Positions 1 through 8,741 of a DNA stretch of 64,000 nt are shown here, piece by piece. The position numbers and the translations under genes are program-made. Every line of letters begins with the position of its first letter. Position 1 is the first letter of the stretch. The DNA comes from Sulfuricella denitrificans skB26 (GTDB lineage Bacteria > Pseudomonadota > Gammaproteobacteria > Burkholderiales > Sulfuricellaceae). The stretch is taken from the NCBI RefSeq assembly GCF_000297055.2, contig NC_022357.1:2429501-2493500 (forward strand), written 5' to 3'. The notes under the pieces are model-generated. The model was not told the DNA's origin. It searched no databases and was given only the letters and a program-made list of their open reading frames with translations.

Positions 1-39
1 GAAGTGGATGTGACGAATATCCCAGAGCTTCGGTTTCAT

Positions 40-70
40 GCGCAAAGTGACGAAAAACGTCACTTTGTGC
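40..70. promoter_or_regulatory. Near-perfect inverted repeat upstream of the pilin gene
   Basis: Two 13-base arms (40-52 and 58-70) are reverse complements apart from one base, around an AAAAA loop. No T-tract follows, so a terminator is less likely than a regulator site. It lies about 100 bases upstream of the sigma-54 promoter of the pilin gene, a usual distance for an enhancer-binding protein such as PilR. That role is inference. The left arm recurs almost unchanged at 17921-17938. Confidence 0.5.
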
Positions 71-169
71 CGAATGCCCGCCGCAATTCTGCAACAGAAA
101 TCCAGACTTTCTGCCGAAACATACACGTTTGGCCATAAAACCAAGGGCTCAAGACCCTATCACTCAAAC

Positions 170-185
170 TGGCACGCAGATTGCT
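170..185 (+). promoter_or_regulatory. Sigma-54 (-24/-12) promoter of the pilin gene
   Basis: The sequence TGGCACGCAGATTGCT matches the RpoN consensus TGGCAC-N5-TTGC(A/T) exactly, with the GG and GC dinucleotides correctly spaced. Transcription would start about 12 bases downstream, giving a leader of about 50 bases before the pilin ATG at 246, which has AAGGAG at 234-239. Major pilin genes of many proteobacteria are transcribed by RpoN with the PilS/PilR two-component system, so the site fits its context. Confidence 0.88.
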
Positions 186-245
186 CTGTTAGATAACAGA
201 CACTTCCATGTGTTGGCAATTTGATCATTCCACAAGGAGCTCGAC

Positions 246-692
246 ATGAATAAAGTACAACAAGGTTTTACCCTGATCGAACTGATGATCGTTATCGCGA
301 TTATCGGCATTCTGGCTGCAGTGGCACTGCCGGCCTACCAGGACTACATGATCCGCGCCAAGGTTTCCGAGGCTGTGCTGGCAGCATCTTCCGGCCGTAC
401 TGCGGTTTCTGAAACATTCTCCCAAAAAGGAACGATGGCACTATCGCAAGCTTCCATGGGTGTGCAAACGCAAGATTCTAAATATGTTGCTTCAGTAACG
501 TACACGGGAACCAGTCCGACAGTCGGTGACATTACCGTACTTACCAAGACCCTCACCGACTTGGGCGGCGCGTCAAATACCACCATGATTCTGCGCGGAA
601 CGGGAACCGTAGGTACCGGCTCGGTTGCGTGGCAGTGCGGCAAGGGCACCATGCCCGCAAAGTACCTGCCGAGCTCCTGCAAAGACTTCTAA
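246..692 (+). CDS. pilA: Type IV major pilin (PilA/PilE type)
   Basis: This 148-residue prepilin is the building block of a type IV pilus. The leader is short (MNKVQQG), followed by the classic prepilin peptidase site G-FTLIELM, with Glu5 of the mature protein present, and a hydrophobic helix to about residue 30. Cys131 and Cys145 near the C-terminus would form the usual disulfide-bonded D-region. The start has AAGGAG six bases upstream. The gene is monocistronic: a sigma-54 promoter lies in front and a strong terminator directly behind. No pilus assembly genes are nearby. The next gene encodes a GT-C-like membrane protein, and in other bacteria pilin-glycosylating enzymes often follow the pilin gene. 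Confidence 0.93.
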   Translation: MNKVQQGFTLIELMIVIAIIGILAAVALPAYQDYMIRAKVSEAVLAASSGRTAVSETFSQKGTMALSQASMGVQTQDSKYVASVTYTGTSPTVGDITVLTKTLTDLGGASNTTMILRGTGTVGTGSVAWQCGKGTMPAKYLPSSCKDF

Positions 693-710
693 TCGGCTGA
701 GTTGATGAAA

Positions 711-739
711 AGCCCCTTGGCAACCCCAAGGGGCTTTTT
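711..739 (+). terminator. Rho-independent terminator after the pilin gene
   Basis: A perfect 10-base-pair GC-rich stem (AGCCCCTTGG at 711-720 and CCAAGGGGCT at 726-735) with a five-base loop is followed by a T-run. It sits 18 bases after the pilin stop codon. It also shows that the upstream ATG candidates at 702 and 705 for the next gene lie before or inside the hairpin and are unlikely starts. Confidence 0.92.
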
Positions 740-755
740 CTTTGGCTTTCCTCCT

Positions 756-2684
756 ATGCGAACCCCTTACCTCATTGCGCTGGCGGCATTCTTAGCGAGC
801 GCATTCCTCGTCGCCATCTACTGGCCGGGCTTGCATGGCGAATTTTTCTTCGATGACGGGCCAAGCATCCTCAAGGCAGAAGGTGTGCGCATCGAGAATC
901 TGTCCGTCGAATCGCTACGGCAGGTTTTCCTAAACGGCCACGCCAGCCCCTCAGGCCGTCCCGTGGCCCAGTTGAGCTTCGCACTCAATTATTATTTCAG
1001 CGGCTTCGACCCTTTCGCATTCAAGGCAACCAATCTCGCCATCCACCTTGCCAGCGGTCTTCTGGTGTTGTACCTGGCGCTTCACCTGCTAACCGCAGCT
1101 ATGCCGCAGACGAGGCAGCGTAACATTCTGATTGCAAGTGGCGGGGTTGTAGCGCTGTGGCTGCTGCACCCGATCCAGCTTCTTCCTGTCTTGCACGTCG
1201 TGCAGCGCATGACCAGCCTGTCGGCTTTTTTTCTCCTCGCCGCACTGCTGCTCCACGTTCTGGGCCGTAAACGAGGCGGCCGCACAGGTGCAACTCAGCT
1301 GGTTTTGGCGTGGGGAATATTGTGGCCGCTGTCTTTTTTCAGCAAGGAAACCGGCGCTCTGTTCCCCTTGTTCGTGCTCGCCTGGGAGTTAATCCTCCGC
1401 AGGAGCGCCTGCGGCAGGCTCGACCGTTTTGCGCGCGGCTTTGTCGCCTTGGCCAGCCTGGCCTTTATCGCGGGGATGGCTTATGCCGTCTCCCCCTCTA
1501 TGCAGTGGTTGTGGGCCGGCTACGATATTCGTCCGTTTTCGCTCGTCGAGCGCGTGCTGACCGAGGGACGCGTGCTCTGGTTTTATCTCGGTCTCATCCT
1601 GTTTCCACGGCTGGAAGCCCTCGGTCTGTATCACGACGATATCGTGATCTCCACCGGCCTGCTCTCTCCGTGGACAACGCTGCCTGCACTTGCCGGGCTG
1701 GCTAGCCTTGTCTGGCTGGCCTGGCGGATGCGAACACGCGCACCACTCGTTTCGTTCGGACTTGCGTGGTTCCTGATCGGGCATACGATGGAATCCACCG
1801 TCCTGCCCCTTGAGATTGCCCACGAGCACCGCAACTATTTGCCGATCCTCGGCATTCTTCTGGCAGCAGCCTGGGTGCTGCTCCGTTCACTGGAAAGCAC
1901 AGGCCCGCGCAAGACTATCGCCGTTACTCTTGCGCTTGCAGCGCTGGCCTATTTTCCTTTCGTAACTGCACTGCGCTCGCAGCAGTTCGGCGAAGAGGGG
2001 CGGCGCACCCAGATCGAAGCACAACATCACCGAAAATCAGCCCACGCCCAGTTTGACGCAGGTAGTTTCTTCGCGGAACTGCCAGAATCGGCCTCGCCGA
2101 ACTCGCCGATCCACTCTTTCGCCCGTGCGCACTATGAACTAGCCAGCGAACTTGACCCAAATTTCAAGCTTGGCTGGCTCGGTCTGATCCACTTGAATTG
2201 CAAGGCAGGAAAACCGGTAGAACTAGCATGGATCAACGAACTGTCTCGCCGCCTGCGGGAAACCCCCTTCGCCCCAGCAGATAGAAACGTGCTCTACAAC
2301 CTGAAGGAAATGTCCATCGCCGGTACGATTTGCCTTGCTCGGCCAGACATGCAGAGGCTTTTTTCTTCCGCATTCTCCAATCCGACTATTTCTCCGTCAG
2401 TTCTCGCCATATTGTATTCCTGGTATGCCGATTACCTGATGCTGCGGGAAAATGATCGTGTGGCAGCTCAGGAAGCATTAGCCAAATCACTCCAATTGGC
2501 TCCCACCAACGCCAGCAACCGCTTGAAATGGGCGCAACTGATTCTGCTTGAGGGGCGCAGGGATGAGGCTGCTCAATTATTAAAGGCGTTACAAAATATC
2601 CCGCTCAGTAGCAACGAGAAAAAAACAGCCGAAAAACTGCTGGCTTGCCTGGAAGGAGACAGTACTCAGTGTGGGGAAATTTGA
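756..2684 (+). CDS. TMTC-like polytopic membrane glycosyltransferase (GT-C) with C-terminal TPRs
   Basis: This 642-residue inner-membrane protein has about ten hydrophobic segments followed by a soluble C-terminal third with TPR-like helices. An N-terminal loop FFFDDGPSI carries the acidic DD motif of GT-C enzymes, followed by the RPVAQLSFALNYYF and NLAIHLASGLL blocks seen in TMTC/O-mannosyltransferase-like bacterial proteins. HEHRNYLP, around residue 365, is another family block. Such enzymes move sugars from a lipid carrier to protein or lipid in the periplasm. Lying next to the pilin gene, it may glycosylate pilin; this is inference. The ATG at 756 is chosen because an in-frame ATG at 702 would put the start upstream of the pilin terminator. 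No strong ribosome binding site is visible. Confidence 0.7.
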   Translation: MRTPYLIALAAFLASAFLVAIYWPGLHGEFFFDDGPSILKAEGVRIENLSVESLRQVFLNGHASPSGRPVAQLSFALNYYFSGFDPFAFKATNLAIHLASGLLVLYLALHLLTAAMPQTRQRNILIASGGVVALWLLHPIQLLPVLHVVQRMTSLSAFFLLAALLLHVLGRKRGGRTGATQLVLAWGILWPLSFFSKETGALFPLFVLAWELILRRSACGRLDRFARGFVALASLAFIAGMAYAVSPSMQWLWAGYDIRPFSLVERVLTEGRVLWFYLGLILFPRLEALGLYHDDIVISTGLLSPWTTLPALAGLASLVWLAWRMRTRAPLVSFGLAWFLIGHTMESTVLPLEIAHEHRNYLPILGILLAAAWVLLRSLESTGPRKTIAVTLALAALAYFPFVTALRSQQFGEEGRRTQIEAQHHRKSAHAQFDAGSFFAELPESASPNSPIHSFARAHYELASELDPNFKLGWLGLIHLNCKAGKPVELAWINELSRRLRETPFAPADRNVLYNLKEMSIAGTICLARPDMQRLFSSAFSNPTISPSVLAILYSWYADYLMLRENDRVAAQEALAKSLQLAPTNASNRLKWAQLILLEGRRDEAAQLLKALQNIPLSSNEKKTAEKLLACLEGDSTQCGEI

Positions 2685-2846
2685 TAATCTTCGGATAGCA
2701 AATTGGTAAGTGAGCAGATGAGATAACCGAAGACTTAAAGTGAAAATTATTCTGCTTAATATTTGTGATCACGATACAGTATATTAACCACACATAGAAA
2801 CAATACACAAAGCGGGAAATCTGATGACATTATTCTGGATATTGGC

Positions 2847-3734
2847 ATGACACAAGTGTTGCTGAGCTTGATTATCCCTGCCCGCAATGAGATGGAAGGT
2901 TTGCGCCGTCTGTTGCCGGAACTGCCCGCTTACTTGCCGGCAGGCACAGAAATTATCGTCGTTAATGACGGTTCCAGCGATGACACACTGGCTGTCTGCG
3001 AAACCAACAAGATTAAGGTAATCAGCCACCCCTACCCCAAAGGAAATGGTGCCGCGGTAAAATCCGGGGCGCGCGCCGCAAATGGGAGCGTGCTGATTTT
3101 CATGGATGCCGACGGCCAGCACAAACCGGAAGACATTCCCCGGTTGCTTAAGCAATTCAATGAAGGCTGCGACATGGTGGTCGGATCACGCACCAGCGGC
3201 TCCCAGGCTGGTGTGCATCGGGCTGTAGCCAACGACTTATTCAGCCGTTTTGCCTCCTGGATGGTGCAACAACCCGTAGAGGACCTGACCTCGGGTTTTC
3301 GGGTAGTCAAGGCAGACAAGTTCCGCAAATTCCTGTACCTCCTGCCGAATGGCTTTTCCTACCCGACCACTATCACCATGAGCTTTTTCCGCGCTGGATT
3401 TGACGTCAGCTATGTGCCCATCCACACGCCACGGCGTTCGACAGGCCAGAGCCATATCCGCCCAATTCGGGATGGAGTGAGGTTCATGCTGATCATCATC
3501 AAGGTCGGCACTCTCTACTCCCCTCAGAAATTATTCATTCCCATCAGTGCGGCCTTCTTCTGGACAGGAATGTGCTACTACATCTATACCTACCTGACCA
3601 CAGGGCGCTTCACGAACATGAGCGCCTTGCTGTTCATTTCGGCCATCCTCACCTTTCTTATCGGCATCGTGTCGGAGCAAATTTCTGCCCTTCATTATAA
3701 AGACATCGACCGCACAGACGATAAGGGAAGTTAG
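2847..3734 (+). CDS. Family 2 glycosyltransferase, DPM/GtrB-like
   Basis: This 295-residue protein has a cytoplasmic GT-A domain followed by two hydrophobic helices (about residues 230-280). Motifs are LIIPARNE at 8-15, NDGSSDD at 40-46, the DADG metal-binding motif at 87-90 and VVGSR at 111-115. This is the layout of dolichol- or polyprenyl-phosphate hexose synthases, which load a sugar on a lipid carrier. That would supply donor to a GT-C enzyme such as the one encoded upstream (inference). The 162-base gap upstream holds no strong promoter or terminator that I can support. The next gene starts one base after its stop codon. Confidence 0.85.
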   Translation: MTQVLLSLIIPARNEMEGLRRLLPELPAYLPAGTEIIVVNDGSSDDTLAVCETNKIKVISHPYPKGNGAAVKSGARAANGSVLIFMDADGQHKPEDIPRLLKQFNEGCDMVVGSRTSGSQAGVHRAVANDLFSRFASWMVQQPVEDLTSGFRVVKADKFRKFLYLLPNGFSYPTTITMSFFRAGFDVSYVPIHTPRRSTGQSHIRPIRDGVRFMLIIIKVGTLYSPQKLFIPISAAFFWTGMCYYIYTYLTTGRFTNMSALLFISAILTFLIGIVSEQISALHYKDIDRTDDKGS

Positions 3735-3735
3735 C

Positions 3736-4833
3736 TTGAACGTCCTCATGGTCAGCACCTCCTACCCGGAGAACTTGCAGGACTGGCGCGGGCGTTTCAT
3801 TTACGACATGGCAGAATCTCTGGCCGGACGTTGCGACCTTTCCCTTGCACTGTGGGCACCGCCGGGCGAATTGCCGAATGGAGTCGAAAACGTTTTGCAG
3901 AGCGGCGACGCACGCTTTCTCCATGGCATACTAGGGGAAGGTGGAATTGCCCATCTCCTGCGCAAGAAAAACTTCCGCAGCCTTGTCATGCTGTTCAATC
4001 TACTGGGACGCTTGCGCCGAGTTTACCGCCAATCGCGGCATGACGTCGTTCATGTAAACTGGCTTCAGAACGCGCTTCCCCTGTGGGGCACTACCACCCC
4101 GGCCCTGGTCACCGTATTGGGCAGCGATTACGGCCTGCTGGACAAACCCGGCATGAGGGCCATGCTGAGAGCGGTTTTCCGGCAACGCTCGACTGTGCTG
4201 GCTCCCAATGCGTCATGGATGATCCCACGACTTAAGGCCGATTTCGGCGACGTGGCCGACGTGGAAGCAGTCCCTTTCGGCGTGAACCCCCGCTGGTTCG
4301 AGGTAGACCGCAGCGGCGCGGAAATCGGTTGCTGGCTCGCCGTTACCCGGCTCACCCGGAATAAAATCGGCGATTTGTTCACTTGGGGCGAAGGGTTGTT
4401 TGGTCCCCAACGGCAACTTCACCTGTTCGGTCCAATGCAGGAAAACCTGGAATTACCTCCCTGGGTTATCTGGCACGGCCCCACCCATCCAGCCGAATTG
4501 AGGGACCAATGGTTCCCCCGCGCCACCGGTCTGATCACTCTGAGCCGGCATGATGAGGGCCGCCCCCAAGTCATGCTGGAAGCCATGGCCGCCGGCCTGC
4601 CGATAATTGCCTCGGATTTGCCGGCCCATCGGGATTTTGTTCGACATCGGGAAACTGGCTGGCTAGTGCAGGAGCGCAGCCAGCTGGAAGAAGCCTTTGC
4701 CGCTCTGGAAGATATGCCTACCAATCGGCGCGTCGGCGAAGAAGCGCGCCGATGCACCAAGGAAGCTATCGGTGATTGGGACGATTGTGCCGATCGCTAT
4801 GCCGCGCTCTATCAGCAGCTGGTTGCGCGTTGA
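3736..4833 (+). CDS. Family 4 glycosyltransferase
   Basis: This 365-residue GT-B enzyme has an N-terminal MVSTSYPE motif, typical of the first beta strand of GT4 enzymes, and a C-terminal donor-binding motif around residues 270-300 (SRHDEGRPQVMLEAMAAGLPIIASD) with the conserved E-x7-E region. It would transfer an activated sugar with retention; donor and acceptor are unknown. The start is TTG at 3736 with AGGGAAG six bases upstream. An ATG at 3748 is a weaker alternative because it would remove part of the first beta strand. The stop overlaps the start of the epimerase gene by one base. Confidence 0.85.
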   Translation: MNVLMVSTSYPENLQDWRGRFIYDMAESLAGRCDLSLALWAPPGELPNGVENVLQSGDARFLHGILGEGGIAHLLRKKNFRSLVMLFNLLGRLRRVYRQSRHDVVHVNWLQNALPLWGTTTPALVTVLGSDYGLLDKPGMRAMLRAVFRQRSTVLAPNASWMIPRLKADFGDVADVEAVPFGVNPRWFEVDRSGAEIGCWLAVTRLTRNKIGDLFTWGEGLFGPQRQLHLFGPMQENLELPPWVIWHGPTHPAELRDQWFPRATGLITLSRHDEGRPQVMLEAMAAGLPIIASDLPAHRDFVRHRETGWLVQERSQLEEAFAALEDMPTNRRVGEEARRCTKEAIGDWDDCADRYAALYQQLVAR

Positions 4834-5741
4834 TGGGCGGCCATTTCCTTCTCCTGGGGGGCGGATTCATCGGCCAGGCCTTGGCACGGCGTCTTACCGA
4901 GCTCGGCAAAAAGGTCATGGTGGTAGCGCGAAACGCACCGCCCCACGCCCTTCCCGGCGTAATCTGGCGGAAGAGTGATCTGTCCGATGCTGCACTCCTG
5001 GGTGACGTGTTGCCGGACTGCCATGCCGTGATTCATCTCGCCACCACATCCACCCCGGGAACCTATTCCCGCGAACCACTACGGGAAGCAGAAGAAAACC
5101 TCCGCCCTTTGCTGCAATTAATGCATGCTTTGGATTCCTATCCGACGATTCCGCTGGTCTACTTGAGCTCCGGCGGTGTGATTTACGGAAATCCGGAAAC
5201 CTTGCCAGTGACCGAAGAACATGGTTTGGTGCCGCTGTCCTACCACGCGGCAGGCAAAGCCGCTGCGGAGCACTTCCTGGGGGTGTTCGCGCGGCAGGGG
5301 CATAGGGTCATCATCCTGCGCCCTTCCAATGCCTATGGGCCAGGCCAACCATTCAAGACCGGCTTCGGGGTGATTCCGACTTTGCTGGAGCACCTGCTGC
5401 GCGGCACCCCCATGGAAATCTGGGGCGATGGCGAAACAGTGCGGGATTACCTCTACATCGACGATCTCGTCGAGGCCTGCCTGAAGGCGCTGCACCACCC
5501 CGCATCCGGCACCTTCAACGTAGGCAGCGGCGAGGGGCATTCCCTCAACGAACTTTGCAGACTGGCGGAGCGGGTTACCAGCCGGCAGTTGGAACTTCAC
5601 TACCGCCCTGCCCGGGGAGGGGATGTCAAAGCAGTAGTGCTGGATGTCGACCGCATCCGCCGCGAAATGGGGTGGGTGCCGCAGGTAGATCTGGAAGAGG
5701 GATTGCGTCGCACCTGGACAAAATTACTGGACGAAGCGTGA
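4833..5741 (+). CDS. NAD-dependent epimerase/dehydratase (extended SDR, GalE-like)
   Basis: This 302-residue extended short-chain dehydrogenase has an N-terminal nucleotide-binding loop LLLGGGFIGQ and the RPSNAYGPGQP and RDYLYIDDLVEA blocks found in UDP-sugar epimerases. It probably makes a nucleotide sugar for the neighbouring transferases. The catalytic YxxxK motif is unusual: aligned on the Lys and the following AAEHF block, the expected Tyr is His, and the only Tyr lies one residue earlier (SYHAAGK). The ATG at 4833 overlaps the upstream stop (TGATG). An upstream in-frame codon at 4776 lies inside the previous gene and is not favoured. Confidence 0.83.
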   Translation: MGGHFLLLGGGFIGQALARRLTELGKKVMVVARNAPPHALPGVIWRKSDLSDAALLGDVLPDCHAVIHLATTSTPGTYSREPLREAEENLRPLLQLMHALDSYPTIPLVYLSSGGVIYGNPETLPVTEEHGLVPLSYHAAGKAAAEHFLGVFARQGHRVIILRPSNAYGPGQPFKTGFGVIPTLLEHLLRGTPMEIWGDGETVRDYLYIDDLVEACLKALHHPASGTFNVGSGEGHSLNELCRLAERVTSRQLELHYRPARGGDVKAVVLDVDRIRREMGWVPQVDLEEGLRRTWTKLLDEA

Positions 5742-6661
5742 CACAGGAACACCGAACCTTGCCCTTCCATGCATTCCCCCCGGAAGTAGCCGCAGAAGCC
5801 GTGTGCGCGGTGGTGGTGGCGTATTTTCCAGACGATGGATTCGTGGAGCGTTTGAAAACCCTCATCCCCCAGGTCGGTAAGCTGGTGGTGGTGGACAATA
5901 CACCGACTCAGGGATGCGCGCAGCAAATCATGGCGCTTGGGGAGAGCGATGGGCGGATTCATCTCATCGAGAATCATCGCAACGCGGGCGTCGCGGCGGC
6001 CTTGAACCAGGGCCTCGAACATGCGTTGCAGATCGGCTGCAAATGGCTGCTTACCCTCGACCAGGATACCTGGTGCTACCCCGATATGGTGACATCCTTG
6101 CTCCAAGTCCACGAGGCCTGCAAGCCCAAAGCCGCGGTGATCGGCGGCAACTATTTCGATGCCCAGAACCATCAATTAAAGGTCCCCGCCGACGGAGAGA
6201 CGGAATGCCTGGAACAGAAAACGGTCATCACCTCCGGTAGCCTGGTCGATGTTGGTGTGGCCAGGGCGGTGGGAGGCTTTCGTGAGGACTATTTCATCGA
6301 CCAGGTGGATCATGAATTCTGCTTGCGCGTACGCGCCCACGGCTATCGGGTGGTAATCAGCCGCAAGCCGGTGATGGAACACAGCGTAGGCAGACCGGGG
6401 GGGGCATGGTTGCCACTTCTCGGCATCCTGCCCAATCACCCGCCGCTACGAAAGTACTACATTGCCCGCAATACCGTGGTGACAGTGGTGGAATACTGGC
6501 GACGGGAGCCCGACTGGTGCCTGCGCCGGTCGGTTCGCCTGCTGTTGGGGCTGCTCTTGATGTCCACTCTGGAAAAACAGCGCCTCGCCAAGGTTCGCGC
6601 TTTCGCAGCCGGATTCATGGATGGTGTGCGACGCCGCATGGGGCCGTGCTGGCGAGAATAG
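5738..6661 (+). CDS. Family 2 glycosyltransferase, rhamnosyltransferase-like
   Basis: This 307-residue protein has VVVAYFPD at the first strand, VVVDNTP, NAGVAAALNQG and LTLDQDTW, the pattern of RfbF/WbbL-type rhamnosyltransferases that add deoxysugars during O-antigen synthesis. The sugar is not provable from sequence. The GTG start at 5738 overlaps the upstream TGA by three bases (GTGA), so it is translationally coupled to the epimerase gene. A longer open frame back to 5555 runs inside the epimerase and is rejected. This is the last gene of the plus-strand glycosyltransferase run and is convergent with the next gene. Confidence 0.82.
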   Translation: MTQEHRTLPFHAFPPEVAAEAVCAVVVAYFPDDGFVERLKTLIPQVGKLVVVDNTPTQGCAQQIMALGESDGRIHLIENHRNAGVAAALNQGLEHALQIGCKWLLTLDQDTWCYPDMVTSLLQVHEACKPKAAVIGGNYFDAQNHQLKVPADGETECLEQKTVITSGSLVDVGVARAVGGFREDYFIDQVDHEFCLRVRAHGYRVVISRKPVMEHSVGRPGGAWLPLLGILPNHPPLRKYYIARNTVVTVVEYWRREPDWCLRRSVRLLLGLLLMSTLEKQRLAKVRAFAAGFMDGVRRRMGPCWRE

Positions 6662-6681
6662 CTCTATCGCACCCGATAGAG
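6662..6681. terminator. Perfect hairpin between convergent genes
   Basis: CTCTATCG (6662-6669) and CGATAGAG (6674-6681) form a perfect eight-base stem with a CACC loop, starting directly after the stop codon of the plus-strand glycosyltransferase. No T-run follows on either strand, so it may only stabilise the 3' end rather than terminate on its own. Confidence 0.4.
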
Positions 6682-6804
6682 TGACCTGCCCCTGTAGACA
6701 TACCAATAGTTTGGCAGATAGTCCACTTGCAAGGCTAAAGGATTTCTTCCGTATTGCGTCCATTTGTATTGGCAGAACGCTGACGCCGCAAGACGTCAAA
6801 GCAC

Positions 6805-7590
6805 TTACCGCTTTCGACAGCAGTTCCCATGACCATATGGCCGCTTACGCTGCGGGAATCGTCCCATCAAACGAGCGAAAAGAAGATTACCGAGTCCAGC
6901 GGCCAATAATACGATATTTAGCAATACATTGACATATTGTCCGCGTATTCTATACGCATCGAATTGGCCGTATAACTGACTTGAAGTATGGCTCACTCCA
7001 TAGCAGCCACTAATCGCAATCCGCCGATCCAGAAACAATGCAGGCCGACTCTGAAAGTGTATAAGAAAATTCATTTCATAGTCAGCCACTACTGGAATAT
7101 CTAACCGGTACCGAAAATCATCGAACAAACGCCTTCGATAAAATGCCGCTTGGTGGTGAACGGTATTGAATATGAGCGTATGCCAGTCTAGCCGAGGCAC
7201 ACACTCCTGACCGCTATGGTAATTGCTAGTACCACATACCAGATCGTAAGATGTCAGGTCTTCATTCTGAAAAATGTCTACTAGCACAGCAGGATCAGCC
7301 AGCACATCATCTGCGCCCAAGAAGAGCAACCATTCCCCCTGAGCTAAGGAAATCCCCTTATTCATGGCATCGTAGATGCCTTGGTCAGGCTCCGATATCA
7401 AACGCAGTCGATCATACTGATTAACATTTATGATTCCGACAGTGCCATCAGTTGAGGCGCCATCGATAATGATATGCTCAACGTCCACACCCTGCTGAGC
7501 ACGCACACTCTCCACAGTATCAAAGATAGTCGAGGCGCCATTGCGCACTACAGTAATGATGCTTACAAGAGGGGTGGCTAAAGTATTCAA
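6805..7590 (-). CDS. Family 2 glycosyltransferase, WcaA/colanic-acid type
   Basis: This 261-residue GT-A enzyme shows PLVSIITVVRNG at 7-18, HIIIDGASTDGT at 39-50, SEPDQGIYDAMNKG and LGADDVL (DxD-like metal site). This subfamily usually builds exopolysaccharide or O-antigen. The apparent start is TTG at 7590, close behind the stop of the preceding gene at 7596. It is the last gene of the minus-strand polysaccharide locus. Confidence 0.82.
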   Translation of the reverse strand: MNTLATPLVSIITVVRNGASTIFDTVESVRAQQGVDVEHIIIDGASTDGTVGIINVNQYDRLRLISEPDQGIYDAMNKGISLAQGEWLLFLGADDVLADPAVLVDIFQNEDLTSYDLVCGTSNYHSGQECVPRLDWHTLIFNTVHHQAAFYRRRLFDDFRYRLDIPVVADYEMNFLIHFQSRPALFLDRRIAISGCYGVSHTSSQLYGQFDAYRIRGQYVNVLLNIVLLAAGLGNLLFARLMGRFPQRKRPYGHGNCCRKR

Positions 7591-7595
7591 AGGCG

Positions 7596-8549
7596 CTACT
7601 CAAGTCCCAGCATGTTCCGAACTCGCGATCCTAAATCGGTTGCAACATGTCGTAGCAAATAAGGAAAAACCGCATTTTGAATCTCTGATTTTGAAGGGAT
7701 GTGCCCCAGTAATCGTTGTCGAATGCGGTTCATTTCCCAAATGCCAATATCAGATATCTCTGTGGATGTCTTTTGATGCGGGTGAACTCGGAAACCTCCG
7801 ATAAATCTTGGCAAACGGACGAACTTTGCACCTGCATCACGGAAACGTGCCAGCAAATCCCAATCCATGGCGAACTGAAATGATTCATCAATCCGGCCGC
7901 CAGCCTTTTCCCATATAGACCTTCGCCAGAACATTGTTTCCTGCGGGATTAAATCGGCCCATGAAAGAACTTTGCTGTCGTGAACTGGCATCATCCAACG
8001 GCCTATTTGTTGATCATTTTCATCGATAACCAAACGGTGTCCATACACGACATCCACTTCCGGGTGAAGATTGAAGTATTCCGCAACATAGCCCAACGCG
8101 CCAGGCAGTAATATATCATCCGAATTTAACCATGCCATGATATCGCCAGAAGTCCTGGCAAATCCAGTATTAATTGCCTGTGATTGGCCATGATCAGGGC
8201 ACGACGCCCACCCAGTTAGCTGATCAGTATAGTTCTTGAGTAGATCGGTGGTGCCATCTGTTGACCCTCCATCCTGAACAAAATACTCAAAGTTTGGATA
8301 GGATTGGTCAAGCACGCTCTTTAGCGTGCGCTCAATAAATTTAGCCTGGTTAAAAGATGGCGTTACTATAGAAATTTTCGGCGCCATCAACGGCATGGGG
8401 GTTTTGAAGTAACTTGTAGGGAATTGTAAATCTTTGGGCGCGTACTGACGTAAACGCCCAAGTTTCGGTCCGAACTTGCGATATAGCCACCGCAACGAGC
8501 GATATGGCAGGCGCTCAGTCAATCCAAACACTTTAAAAAACGCGTACAT
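7596..8549 (-). CDS. Family 2 glycosyltransferase
   Basis: This 317-residue GT2 enzyme has an extended basic N-terminus of about 55 residues, then KISIVTPSFNQ, FVQDGGSTDGT, SCPDHGQSQAINTGF and WLNSDD (the DxD equivalent). WDLLARFRDAG near the middle fits a family block for acceptor binding. It belongs to the minus-strand polysaccharide locus. The start follows a short unexplained open frame (8553-8741) with only three bases between them. Confidence 0.82.
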   Translation of the reverse strand: MYAFFKVFGLTERLPYRSLRWLYRKFGPKLGRLRQYAPKDLQFPTSYFKTPMPLMAPKISIVTPSFNQAKFIERTLKSVLDQSYPNFEYFVQDGGSTDGTTDLLKNYTDQLTGWASCPDHGQSQAINTGFARTSGDIMAWLNSDDILLPGALGYVAEYFNLHPEVDVVYGHRLVIDENDQQIGRWMMPVHDSKVLSWADLIPQETMFWRRSIWEKAGGRIDESFQFAMDWDLLARFRDAGAKFVRLPRFIGGFRVHPHQKTSTEISDIGIWEMNRIRQRLLGHIPSKSEIQNAVFPYLLRHVATDLGSRVRNMLGLE

Positions 8550-8552
8550 TTT

Positions 8553-8741
8553 CTATGACTGTCTCCAGCTCTTTGGATTGCTGTAGTAAAAAGTGAACTG
8601 GGTTTGGCTAACAACCCCTTTCTCCTTAAGTAGATCGGTAATATCTGCAGGGTTAGCAAATGATCGAATCAAAACACCGCTCGATTTCCAGATGGCACGT
8701 CTTGCCTTTAGCTGAATTTCACTATTAACCAGAGCCGTTCC
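8553..8741 (-). pseudogene. Unexplained open frame squeezed between two glycosyltransferase genes
   Basis: Sixty-two codons are open from after a TGA at 8742-8744 to a TAG at 8553-8555. The frame overlaps the end of the upstream gene and stops three bases before the next start, which is how an operon gene would sit. There is no ATG or GTG near its front; the only usual start is an internal TTG. The predicted peptide looks protein-like (it contains SFANPADITDLLKEKG) but I do not recognise it. It may be the C-terminal remnant of a deleted gene. Confidence 0.3.

Noticed and set aside
2688..2733. TCTTCGG/CCGAAGA inverted repeat after the GT-C gene
   Set aside because: The loop is over 30 bases and no T-run follows, so it cannot be supported as a terminator.
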